Source of the DNA: Bin5 sp965200685 | GTDB lineage: Bacteria > Chloroflexota > Anaerolineae > Caldilineales > Caldilineaceae | Direction of reading: 5' to 3' | Assembly: GCA_965200685.1 (NCBI GenBank) | Contig: OZ241379.1 | Span: 372,001 to 436,000, forward strand | Length of the DNA: 64,000 nt | Part shown: positions 8,319 to 16,819 of the stretch, piece after piece | Layout of the letters: each line of letters starts with the position of its first letter | How positions within the stretch are numbered: the first letter of the stretch is position 1 | Program-made: the position numbers and the translations under genes | The notes under the pieces: generated by a model | Database searches by the model: none | Told to the model about the DNA's origin: nothing | The model's input: only the letters and a program-made list of their open reading frames with translations

Positions 8319-11300
8319 ACTATCTCAACTCGTTCGCTATTTTTCTCGCCATCGCGCTGGGGCTGGTCCTGGCCGCTGTAGCCCTGTTCTCCCTACGCAA
8401 TCCAATTATCGGCAAATTGGGGATACGCAACATCCCCCGGCGGCCCACTCAATCGCTTCTGATCATCCTGGGCCTTACCTTGGGCACCCTGATTATTGTG
8501 GCTGCTCTCAGCTTGGGCGACACCCTGAATAATACTGTCCAGCGGCAGGCCATTGATGCCTATGGCCAGATCGATCAGGTGGTGGCCCCGAGCTTCCTAG
8601 GAGACCTGACCGCGCTGGTCGATGGCGGGACTATTGATCCGGACAATGCCGAAAGTCCCGAAAGTGCGGCCCTTCTCAACGCCCTCACCAGAGGCGATCT
8701 GGCCAGTATCGTCGCTCTCTTTGAGAACGGCCTGCCCGGCATCACCGAAGCGCGCTATACCCAACTACAGGATGAGACCGCCGACGACCCCCTCATTGAT
8801 GGCATGGCCAGCTCGATCCTCTTCCCGACAATTGTACGCAATGTCAATAGCGGCCAAGGAGAGCCTCTGGGCTTTATCTTCGCTGTTGATGAGACGTACA
8901 ACACGGAGTTCGGCCTACATGACACAGACGGTGTGCCGGTGTATATGGCTGATCTGCAGCCGGGCATAGGCAATGTTTTCGTCGGGGCCGCGGACCTGTG
9001 GGGCAATGCCTGGACTGTCACCGGGCAGGTCGGCTCTACTTTGGGCCTGGAGGACATCGGTGTGACGGAAGCAATCCAGGCGATTGCCGCAGCCGGGGCC
9101 CTGCTGACAGCCGAGGAAGGGCCAGCGATTACCCCTCGCCAGTTGCAATTGGATGTGGCAACCCTCCGTGATCTCGGCTTTGATACAGATTTTTTGGACC
9201 AACAAGGTATTGAAGTCCTCAGCCTAGAGAGCTTGGGCATCAGTGATGAACAATTGGCCCAACTCGGCATAGATCCGGATACACCTATCAGCTTGCCGAC
9301 CCTCAGCACGTTGGGCGTGGACCTGCCGGATCCGGCCACCGCTACGAACAATCTGCTCAGTGCCCTCAATTTGAACATCCTGGGCCAGAACATCGACAAT
9401 ACGCTCAATCAGTACGGCCTACAGCTGCGGCAGGGAGAAATCTACCTGAACCGGCTAGGCGCGCAGCAGCTCAACGCGCGGCCCGGCGATCTCCTAGATA
9501 TCTTCATCGGCCCGATCCCTGTGCCCTATCGGGTACGGGCCATCGTTGAAGAGTCTGGCCCTCTCGGTGCAATCCTGCCTGTGGTGATGATACATACCGA
9601 TGAGGCCCAAAAACTGCTCTTTATGTCGGGGCGCATCAACAACATTCTCATCTCCAACGCCGGCGATGAGATCAGCGGGATGGTTCATACCGCTGAGGTG
9701 AACGAACAGCTGCGCGGCTTGTCTCTCAACCAAGAACGGCTGGCCGAAGTCCTGCACATCCTCCACAAACCAGAAGTGGTTGCGGTCATTCAGCGGGAAG
9801 CCCCCAACGCCGGGCTAATCGAAATAGAGGGCCCGCCTGAATTTATCGCGAATTTCTTTACGATGCTATCGCAAAGTGCGGACTTTGAGGCCCACATCGC
9901 TGTGCTTATCGCCGCTATCTCTGGGGAGAATGGCGTAGAAGTCGGGCCCGAGTTGCGGGCAGCCCTCAGCAATGCTCGCATTCAGTCATGGCTGCAAGAG
10001 CTGCCCCTGCCCGCTGAAGACGCCCAGGCCCTGAACCTGGTTTTGGCGGATCTCAACGATTTCGACGTACTCAATCCCCTGAGCAAGCAGTTTGTTGTAC
10101 AGGCGGCCGACGTGGCCGGCATCGCCTTCGGCAGTATCTTTTCCAGCTTCGGTATCCTCTCGATCTTTGCCGGCGTGCTGCTGATCTTCCTCATATTTGT
10201 GATGATGGCCGCGGAACGACGCAGTGAATTGGGCATTGCCCGGGCCGTGGGCATGCAGCGGGGCCATCTGGTGCAGATGTTCGTCACAGAAGGGATGCTC
10301 TACGACCTGGTCGCAGCCCTGGTGGGCCTCGGCTTAGGCCTGTTGGTCTCGTATGGGATGCTCGGCTTTCTGAATGGACTCTTCGCCAATCTGAGCCAAC
10401 AGGTGGGCAGCCAATCCCTACCCTTCCAATTTCGCTGGTCTGTCACGACCACATCACTCATCATCTCCTACTGTCTGGGCGTCATCCTCACCTTTGCGGT
10501 GGTGACCATCGCTTCTTGGAACGTCAGCCGGCTGAACATTGTGGCCGCCATTCTCAATCTGCCTGATACGGCCAAGAAAAGCCGACGGGGGCGGATACAG
10601 CAGACCTTGCGGGGGCTGGCCATCCTGCTGCTGATCATCAGCGCTGGATATCTCATCTGGCTCGGGCGCGAATACGGCCAGACAGTTACATTTATCGGCG
10701 GGACACTGCTGCTGCTGGGCAGTGGCTGGAGCATCGGCAGCTGGCTACCTATACGCCCCGATCTGCGCCAGCGCAGCTCATACACCCTCATCGGCGCAGG
10801 GCTGATACTGATCTGGGCCATGCCCTGGACGAGAGTTGTCGGTGCGGAGAATGTCTTCTTCAACCAGAACCCGGCCTTCACACTCCTCTCTTTTGCCCTG
10901 AGCGGGCCCCTCATTATCATCGGTGCGATTCTGCTGGTGATGTTCAACGCGGACAGCATTGCCGGCGGCTTCACCCGCCTAGTCGGCGGCATCGGCTCGC
11001 TGACGCCAGTCCTGAAAATCGCCATCGCCTACCCCCTCCATAACCGCTTCCGCACAGGGGTGGCCATGCTGCTCTTTGCGATGGTGATCACAGCCGTGAC
11101 AGTGATGAGCGTGGTCATCCGCGCCACAGAAGTGGTGACGGAACCGAGCGAGGAGCGCACGGTCGGCTTTGATATTGTCCTGTCCCCGGGCCTACTCAGC
11201 TTCTTCGCCCCTGTGACGGACATCGCTGCCGAAGCGGCCATCCGGCCAGATTTTCCTAGGGAGCAGGTGTCGGTCCTCGGCTCTGTGTCCCGCCTACGTA

Positions 11301-12322
11301 TTGATGCCTCGGCCGGCGACCAAGGATGGTCATCAACGGCTTCCGGTATCGGCCTGACAGGCATCGACGAGGGCTATACGAAGCAAGCCCAGCAATATTA
11401 TGGCTTTCAGATGCGGGCCCCAGGCTTTGACAGCGACGAGGCGGTCTGGCAGGCCCTTGCCGAACGGGACGATGTAGCTGTGATCATGCCTTGGATGGTG
11501 GCAGGCAGTGTTGAGGGACCAGACACAGACGTGACGTTCTCTGGGCCAGGCGTAGAGATAAGTACCTTTTCCCTGCAATTGTATGGGTTTTCTGTGGAAG
11601 AGGGTGCTACCATCCCACAGTTGGAGATCAAGCTGCGTTCCCAACCTACCGATGACACAGAACCGCTCCAGCATACAGTGCAGATTATCGGCATCTTGGA
11701 AGACGGTGAGGCCCTAGCCGGGGGCAGTATACAGGTGAATCGACGGGTGTTGGATATTCTCAACGGGGAAGCGGTCAGCCCAGAACGCTTTTATGTCAAA
11801 GTCGCCCCAGGCGCGGAGGAGAGAGCCACGGCCCAGGCCCTGGAACGGGCGATGTTGAGCAGTGGCTTCAATGCAGTCCTCCTCTCCGACCAGTTCGCGG
11901 CTGGCCAGGCAGTGCTGCGAGGGATTCTCGGCCTGTTTCAGGGCTTTCTCGCCCTAGGCCTTGTGGTGGGCATCGCTGGCTTGGGGGTGATCAGCAACCG
12001 CACAGTTGTGGAACGCCGTCAACAGATCGGTATCCTGCGCTCCATCGGCTACCAGAACGGCACAATCGCCACATTATTTGTATTGGAAGCCAATTTCATC
12101 GCCCTTACGGGCATTCTAGTCGGAGGGATTACCGGTTTGATTTTGGCCGACAAGACAATCGGCCAGGCCTATGATATGGCTACGCAGCAGAACTTTCCAA
12201 CGCCCTGGCTCACCATTGCTGGGATGCTGCTGTTCGCTTGGTTGTTCTCTTTATTGGCGACGATTCTGCCGGCCTGGCAGGCATCGCGCATCTATCCAGC
12301 AGAGGCGTTGCGGTATGAATAA
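8315..12322 (+). CDS. Large FtsX/MacB-type ABC permease with giant extracytoplasmic domain
   Basis: A 1335-residue permease with two FtsX domains. A transmembrane helix near residues 8-28 and another around 45-65 are followed by roughly 540 residues of soluble extracytoplasmic sequence. FtsX domain 1 follows (helices from about 610; cytoplasmic signature AAERRSELGIARAVG near 633). Further membrane helices lie at about 770-880, with a second soluble domain after about 945. FtsX domain 2 has VERRQQIGILRSIG near 1231 and a C-terminal helix. The two-FtsX layout matches exporters of the LolCDE/YbbAP type rather than single-FtsX MacB. Substrate is unknown; lipoprotein or lipid extraction is a reasonable guess. 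Its stop abuts the stop of the convergent PPOX gene. Confidence 0.88.
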   Translation: MNYLNSFAIFLAIALGLVLAAVALFSLRNPIIGKLGIRNIPRRPTQSLLIILGLTLGTLIIVAALSLGDTLNNTVQRQAIDAYGQIDQVVAPSFLGDLTALVDGGTIDPDNAESPESAALLNALTRGDLASIVALFENGLPGITEARYTQLQDETADDPLIDGMASSILFPTIVRNVNSGQGEPLGFIFAVDETYNTEFGLHDTDGVPVYMADLQPGIGNVFVGAADLWGNAWTVTGQVGSTLGLEDIGVTEAIQAIAAAGALLTAEEGPAITPRQLQLDVATLRDLGFDTDFLDQQGIEVLSLESLGISDEQLAQLGIDPDTPISLPTLSTLGVDLPDPATATNNLLSALNLNILGQNIDNTLNQYGLQLRQGEIYLNRLGAQQLNARPGDLLDIFIGPIPVPYRVRAIVEESGPLGAILPVVMIHTDEAQKLLFMSGRINNILISNAGDEISGMVHTAEVNEQLRGLSLNQERLAEVLHILHKPEVVAVIQREAPNAGLIEIEGPPEFIANFFTMLSQSADFEAHIAVLIAAISGENGVEVGPELRAALSNARIQSWLQELPLPAEDAQALNLVLADLNDFDVLNPLSKQFVVQAADVAGIAFGSIFSSFGILSIFAGVLLIFLIFVMMAAERRSELGIARAVGMQRGHLVQMFVTEGMLYDLVAALVGLGLGLLVSYGMLGFLNGLFANLSQQVGSQSLPFQFRWSVTTTSLIISYCLGVILTFAVVTIASWNVSRLNIVAAILNLPDTAKKSRRGRIQQTLRGLAILLLIISAGYLIWLGREYGQTVTFIGGTLLLLGSGWSIGSWLPIRPDLRQRSSYTLIGAGLILIWAMPWTRVVGAENVFFNQNPAFTLLSFALSGPLIIIGAILLVMFNADSIAGGFTRLVGGIGSLTPVLKIAIAYPLHNRFRTGVAMLLFAMVITAVTVMSVVIRATEVVTEPSEERTVGFDIVLSPGLLSFFAPVTDIAAEAAIRPDFPREQVSVLGSVSRLRIDASAGDQGWSSTASGIGLTGIDEGYTKQAQQYYGFQMRAPGFDSDEAVWQALAERDDVAVIMPWMVAGSVEGPDTDVTFSGPGVEISTFSLQLYGFSVEEGATIPQLEIKLRSQPTDDTEPLQHTVQIIGILEDGEALAGGSIQVNRRVLDILNGEAVSPERFYVKVAPGAEERATAQALERAMLSSGFNAVLLSDQFAAGQAVLRGILGLFQGFLALGLVVGIAGLGVISNRTVVERRQQIGILRSIGYQNGTIATLFVLEANFIALTGILVGGITGLILADKTIGQAYDMATQQNFPTPWLTIAGMLLFAWLFSLLATILPAWQASRIYPAEALRYE

Positions 12323-12769
12323 CTACCACTCATAATGCTTGTAGCGTTTCGCCCAGCCGCCGGCAGAAGATCGCATTTCCTTTGCTTCAATGAAAAACAG
12401 CCAGCGAGGCTCCTGTAATGTCCTTTGCAGATAGTGCAGCCCGGCAGCACCATTGTAACGCTCGGCCATCTCCTGGCCGATGGCGACCCAACGCCCCCCG
12501 ACATTCGGCTCCTCCAGCAGCCGCGCCTGGCCTTTTACCAGCACTCGCCGTCCGTCCTCCGCGTCAATACAGAGAAAGACCCGCCCATCATTTTGTAAAT
12601 ATCTCGCCCAAGCAGAACGGGCCCGGGGTACCACATAAAAGCCGCCATCAGCGTATGTAAACCAACAAGGCACCACATACGGCGCACCATCATCGTCCAC
12701 ACAGGCCAGACGACAGATGACGTCGCTGTGCAGAAGTTCATTGATCTGCGTTTCGTTCATTGCTGGCAT
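12323..12769 (-). CDS. Pyridoxamine 5'-phosphate oxidase-like (PPOX) flavin protein
   Basis: A 148-residue split-barrel flavoprotein of the PPOX superfamily, similar in layout to heme- or nitroimidazole-associated reductases (VICRLACVDDDGAPYVVPCWFTYADGGFYVV, then a VFLCIDAEDGRRVLVKGQA strand pair). I place the start at ATG 12767-12769, behind AAGGAGAG with a 6-nt spacer; a longer frame exists upstream but lacks this site. It points left, tail-to-tail with the ABC permease, and its promoter region faces the second PPOX gene. The substrate and cofactor (FMN or F420) cannot be decided from sequence alone. Confidence 0.78.
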   Translation of the reverse strand: MPAMNETQINELLHSDVICRLACVDDDGAPYVVPCWFTYADGGFYVVPRARSAWARYLQNDGRVFLCIDAEDGRRVLVKGQARLLEEPNVGGRWVAIGQEMAERYNGAAGLHYLQRTLQEPRWLFFIEAKEMRSSAGGWAKRYKHYEW

Positions 12770-12799
12770 TTGTCTCTCCTTGTCTGTATACCGATCATC

Positions 12800-12819
12800 A
12801 CAATATAGCATAGTATTGT
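12800..12819. promoter_or_regulatory. 20-bp palindrome between divergent PPOX genes (operator candidate)
   Basis: ACAATA (12800-12805) and TATTGT (12814-12819) form a perfect 6-bp dyad around an 8-bp centre. It lies 30 bp upstream of the leftward PPOX start, in the 210-bp gap shared with the rightward PPOX gene. Symmetry and spacing suit a homodimeric regulator, but nothing else supports this. Confidence 0.35.
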
Positions 12820-12979
12820 CCGGAGTGCGTACTATACACCAAGCAGGCAAGGACAGTACCCAGATACAATGGTCATCATTCGACATCCTGGCCACTCCCT
12901 GCTATGATACTCTGCTGATGATAGCAGAGGCCGCTAGATCAAATCTACATACAAGAGTACTACCCGAAAGGTATTTCCC

Positions 12980-13390
12980 ATGAACGCTCAAGTTTTGGAG
13001 TTCCTACAGGCCGACCGGCATGCAATTCTAGCGACGAACGGGGTGAATCACACGCCACAACTGACGCCGGTCTGGTATCTCTTTGAAGATGGCCTACTGT
13101 TCGTCAGCGTGCAGATCGGCACGGTGAAAGTACACAACCTGCGTCGGGACCCATCCCTGTCGGTTTGTATTGATGGCGGCCGGCAGGATGCCCGTTACGT
13201 GGTTCTCTACGGCAAGGCCGAGTTAATTGAGCAGGGATCCCGACAGGAGGCATTGCGTCGGCAGATTATCGACCATTACTATGCGGACCAGGCCAGCGCT
13301 GACCGCTACTACGAGTCGCTGAAGAACAGTCCTGGCGTGATTATCATTCTGAAGCCGCAACGCATCGTCTCAAGTGGATTCTCCGAATAG
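12980..13390 (+). CDS. PPOX-class F420-dependent or flavin reductase
   Basis: A 136-residue split-barrel protein. The N-terminal pattern LQADRHAILATNGVNHTPQLTPVWYLFEDGLLFVS, followed by KVHNLRRDPSLSVCID and YVVLYGKAEL, fits the TIGR03618-like PPOX family of F420-dependent enzymes. Actinobacteria and Chloroflexota carry many copies that reduce quinones or other cofactors. It is only distantly similar to the convergent PPOX gene at 12323. It is followed 35 bp later by fhs in the same orientation, which could make them one transcript, though no functional link is obvious. Confidence 0.8.
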   Translation: MNAQVLEFLQADRHAILATNGVNHTPQLTPVWYLFEDGLLFVSVQIGTVKVHNLRRDPSLSVCIDGGRQDARYVVLYGKAELIEQGSRQEALRRQIIDHYYADQASADRYYESLKNSPGVIIILKPQRIVSSGFSE

Positions 13391-13425
13391 ACGCGATTCG
13401 GCCACGCTACCGAGGAGCCAATCTT

Positions 13426-15135
13426 ATGACCGCACAAGTCATCCCTTCTGACCTTGACATCGCCCAAGCAGCCACCCTCCAACCAGTGTGGGAGATCGCG
13501 GAAAAGATGGGGTTGGGGTGGGATGATATCGAGCTATACGGCAGCCATATGGCGAAGGTTCGCCTAGAAGCCCTGGAGAAGCTGGCAGACCGTCCCAATG
13601 CCAAATATATTCTCATCACAGCCATCACGCCAACCCCTCTAGGTGAAGGCAAATCGACCACGACTGTCGGCCTCGGCCAAGGGATGCATCAGATTGGCAA
13701 GACAGCAACCATCGCCATACGCCAGCCGAGCCAGGGCCCGACCTTCGGCATCAAGGGGGGGGCGGCCGGGGGCGGCTACAGCCAGGTAGTGCCCATGGAG
13801 CAGTTCAATCTGCACATGACCGGTGACATACATGCTGTGACCGCGGCCAATAATCTTCTGGCGACCATGATCGACGCCCACATCTATCATGGCAATGAAT
13901 TGGACATTGATCCGTACAGCATCACATGGCGGCGGGTGCTGGACATGAACGACCGCTCATTGCGTGCTATCGTCAGCGGTCTGGGGACAAGATTTGACGG
14001 GCGGCCCCGTCAGACCGGCTTTGACATCTCCGCCGCTTCAGAGGTTATGGCGATCCTAGCTCTGACCACCAGCATGCAAGATATGCGGGAACGCTTCAGT
14101 CGTGTGACTATCGGCACAGATCGCAAGCGCAAGCCGGTGACCGCCGAGCAATTGCAGGCCGCGGGCGCGATGACTGTTCTTATGAAAGAGGCGATCAAAC
14201 CGAATCTGTTCCAAACCCTAGAAAACACGCCGGCCTTGGTCCACGCCGGGCCGTTCGCCAATATTGCCCACGGCAACAGTTCCGTGTTAGCAGATCTGAT
14301 CGGCATCAAGACGGGGGAGTATATCATCACCGAAGCGGGCTTCGGCGCGGACATCGGCGCGGAGAAGTTCTTCAACATCAAATGTCGCTACAGTGGCTTG
14401 CGCCCAGATGCAGCTGTCCTAGTGGCAACGGTGCGAGCCTTGAAAGCTCACACAGGCAAATATCGGGTCGTGCCCGGCAAACCTCTGCCCGCAGAGATGC
14501 TACAGGAGAACCCTGCCGACGTGTACGAGGGCGCGGCCAACCTACGCAAACAGATCCAGAACGTGCGTGCCCATGGCGTCAGCCCAGTGGTCTGTATCAA
14601 CTGTTTCGCCACAGATTTCCAAAGCGAAGTGGATGTCATCGGCCAGGTGGCAGAGCAAGAGAATGCTCTCTGGGCAGTCTCCACCCATTGGGCACAGGGC
14701 GGGGCCGGCGCAAAGGACCTGGCCCGGGCCGTAGTGGAAGCGGCAGAGAAACCAACGGACTTCCAGTTCCTCTATGATTTGGAACAGCCACTCAAAGAGA
14801 AAATTGAAAAGATCGCCACAACCATTTACGGCGCGGATGGCGTTGCGTATGAGCCATTGGCAAACCGACAGATTCAGCAGTTCGAGGCCAGTGGTTTTGG
14901 CACTCTACCCATCTGCATGGCCAAAACCCACCTAAGCCTAAGCCACGACCCGAAACGCAAGGGCGCACCGAGCGGATTTACGGTGTCGGTGCGGGAGGTG
15001 CGGGCCAGCGTCGGGGCTGGTTTCATCTACCCACTCTTAGGAGAGATGCGTACCATGCCTGGTTTGGGCAGCACCCCTACTGCCCAGAATGTGGACATCG
15101 ATCTGGAAAGCGGACAGGTAGTCGGTCTGTTTTAA
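13426..15135 (+). CDS. fhs: Formate--tetrahydrofolate ligase
   Basis: A 569-residue enzyme catalysing ATP-dependent formation of 10-formyl-THF from formate and THF. The nucleotide loop TPTPLGEGKSTTT has its lysine at residue 76. Other conserved blocks are REPSQGPTFG-like RQPSQGPTFGIKGGAAGGG, FNLHMTGDIHA, NNLLATMIDAHIYHGN and the C-terminal MPGLGS. Length is normal. It supplies one-carbon units or the methyl branch of the Wood-Ljungdahl pathway; with GlyA at 53174 it can serve general folate metabolism. FolD and MTHFR are not in the window. Confidence 0.96.
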   Translation: MTAQVIPSDLDIAQAATLQPVWEIAEKMGLGWDDIELYGSHMAKVRLEALEKLADRPNAKYILITAITPTPLGEGKSTTTVGLGQGMHQIGKTATIAIRQPSQGPTFGIKGGAAGGGYSQVVPMEQFNLHMTGDIHAVTAANNLLATMIDAHIYHGNELDIDPYSITWRRVLDMNDRSLRAIVSGLGTRFDGRPRQTGFDISAASEVMAILALTTSMQDMRERFSRVTIGTDRKRKPVTAEQLQAAGAMTVLMKEAIKPNLFQTLENTPALVHAGPFANIAHGNSSVLADLIGIKTGEYIITEAGFGADIGAEKFFNIKCRYSGLRPDAAVLVATVRALKAHTGKYRVVPGKPLPAEMLQENPADVYEGAANLRKQIQNVRAHGVSPVVCINCFATDFQSEVDVIGQVAEQENALWAVSTHWAQGGAGAKDLARAVVEAAEKPTDFQFLYDLEQPLKEKIEKIATTIYGADGVAYEPLANRQIQQFEASGFGTLPICMAKTHLSLSHDPKRKGAPSGFTVSVREVRASVGAGFIYPLLGEMRTMPGLGSTPTAQNVDIDLESGQVVGLF

Positions 15136-15164
15136 GGCTAACAACAGCAGGGCGCAGGACACTG

Positions 15165-15202
15165 CATAAAATGCCTTCCATACTCCCGGAGCATATTTTA
15201 TG
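15165..15202 (+). promoter_or_regulatory. Hairpin that would occlude the GH4 start codon
   Basis: CATAAAATGC (15165-15174) pairs with GCATATTTTATG (15191-15202) except for a 2-nt bulge. The right arm contains the GH4 start codon (15200-15202), and the CCGGAG ribosome site (15186-15191) falls at the loop edge. Folding would hide the initiation region; an RNA or protein ligand, or temperature, could open it. Confidence 0.4.
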
Positions 15203-16663
15203 AAGATTGTATTTCTCGGTGCGGGCAGCACTGTCTTTGCAAAAAACCTGATGGGCGACATTCTCAGCTATCCAGCTTTGGCGGAGAACTGCCACCTAGC
15301 ACTACACGATATCAGCCCAGAACGGCTGCACACTTCGGAAGTTGTCGCCCACAAGATCGCCGATGCGTTGGAAACCACACCCACCATCACGGCCACCTTA
15401 GACCGCCGCCAGGCCTTAGCCGCTGCTGATTACGTGATCACCATGATTCAGGTGGGAGGGTACAGACCCAGCACGGTTGTAGATTTTGAAATTCCGAAGA
15501 AATACGGGCTGCGGCAGACAATTGCCGATACCCTCGGTGTCGGCGGGATTATGCGGGCCTTGCGTACAATTCCGGTCCTGCTCGATATGTGCAGAGACAT
15601 GGAGGACCTCTGCCCGCATGCAACGCTGCTTCAGTATGTGAATCCTATGGCCATGAACTGCTGGGCCATCGACCGCAGCACCAGTATCAAAACTGTTGGC
15701 CTGTGCCATAGTGTCCAAGGGACTGCCCACCAATTGGCAAATGACATCGGCGTACCGATTGAAGATATCAACTATGTATGCGCGGGCATCAATCATATGG
15801 CCTTTTACCTGAACTTCGAACGCAACGGTACAGATCTCTACCCGCTGCTTCGGCAGGTAATCCAGGATGAGCACATTCCGAACGAAAACCGTGTCCGCTA
15901 CAAAGTGCTGGAAAAATTCGGCTATTTCGTCACCGAATCCAGCGAGCATTTCAGCGAGTATGTACCTTGGTTCATCAAGAGGGACCGCCCCGACCTCATT
16001 GACAGCTTTCATGTCCCCTTGGATGAATACATCCGCCGTTGTGAGTTTCAGATCGCCGGCTGGGAAGCTCTTCGGGAGTGTTTCGAGGATGAGGATGTGC
16101 AGTTTCAGAGGCCAAGCAAGGCCGGCTTTACAGAAGAGGAAGCAGTACATATCAAAGCCCTTGCAGAGAAAATCCAGCGCAAGACAGCACTGGCCGGGGC
16201 CGCGGACAGCGAACAGATACTGACAGATGGTAGCCTGCGGGATATGGAAAACATCCTCAATGAGATGTTTGTCATCCGCCGCAGCTTAGAATATGGCTCC
16301 CAGATCATCAATGCCATGGAGTCCGATGCGCCCCAAGTGATCTATGGCAATGTGCCCAACCGGGGCCTGATCGACAATTTGCCGGACGGTTGTTGTGTGG
16401 AGGTTCCCTGTCTCGTGGACAAGAACGGTGTGCAACCGACCTATATCGGCAGACTACCGCTGCAGTTGGCCGCGCTGATGCGTACAAATATTAACGTACA
16501 GGAACTGACCGTTGAGGCCGCGCTGACCAGGAAACGGGAGTACATCTACCATGCCGCGCTGCTCGATCCCCATACGGCCGCGGAACTGGATATGGACCAA
16601 ATCGTCCATCTTGTGGATGACCTGCTCGAGGCCCACGCGGCCTGGCTACCTGCATACGTGTAA
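15200..16663 (+). CDS. Glycoside hydrolase family 4 enzyme, alpha-galactosidase/glucuronidase-like
   Basis: A 487-residue NAD- and Mn-dependent glycosidase. An N-terminal Rossmann motif GAGSTVF (7-13) binds NAD. LCHSVQG puts C169 and H170 at the metal site, and INHMAF supplies H199, the second Mn ligand; both are hallmark GH4 positions. GH4 enzymes oxidise the sugar at C3, eliminate the aglycone and reduce back. The C-H-S signature is the form found in alpha-galactosidases and alpha-glucuronidases rather than 6-phospho-glycosidases; substrate is not settled. Length is typical. It is cytoplasmic, so it would act on imported disaccharides. Confidence 0.88.
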   Translation: MKIVFLGAGSTVFAKNLMGDILSYPALAENCHLALHDISPERLHTSEVVAHKIADALETTPTITATLDRRQALAAADYVITMIQVGGYRPSTVVDFEIPKKYGLRQTIADTLGVGGIMRALRTIPVLLDMCRDMEDLCPHATLLQYVNPMAMNCWAIDRSTSIKTVGLCHSVQGTAHQLANDIGVPIEDINYVCAGINHMAFYLNFERNGTDLYPLLRQVIQDEHIPNENRVRYKVLEKFGYFVTESSEHFSEYVPWFIKRDRPDLIDSFHVPLDEYIRRCEFQIAGWEALRECFEDEDVQFQRPSKAGFTEEEAVHIKALAEKIQRKTALAGAADSEQILTDGSLRDMENILNEMFVIRRSLEYGSQIINAMESDAPQVIYGNVPNRGLIDNLPDGCCVEVPCLVDKNGVQPTYIGRLPLQLAALMRTNINVQELTVEAALTRKREYIYHAALLDPHTAAELDMDQIVHLVDDLLEAHAAWLPAYV

Positions 16664-16819
16664 TTGCAGGGGTCTCTAGGTATTCGGGTTGTATCCTTGA
16701 ATCCTGATGGCAGTGTTTTAGACAGATTCGACACGCACTCTACATCGTTTATGCCGCAGTCTCCAGAACCTATGCTAGATTACGACATACTCTTAGAAAG
16801 CAGTGGGTAATCCATTCGC

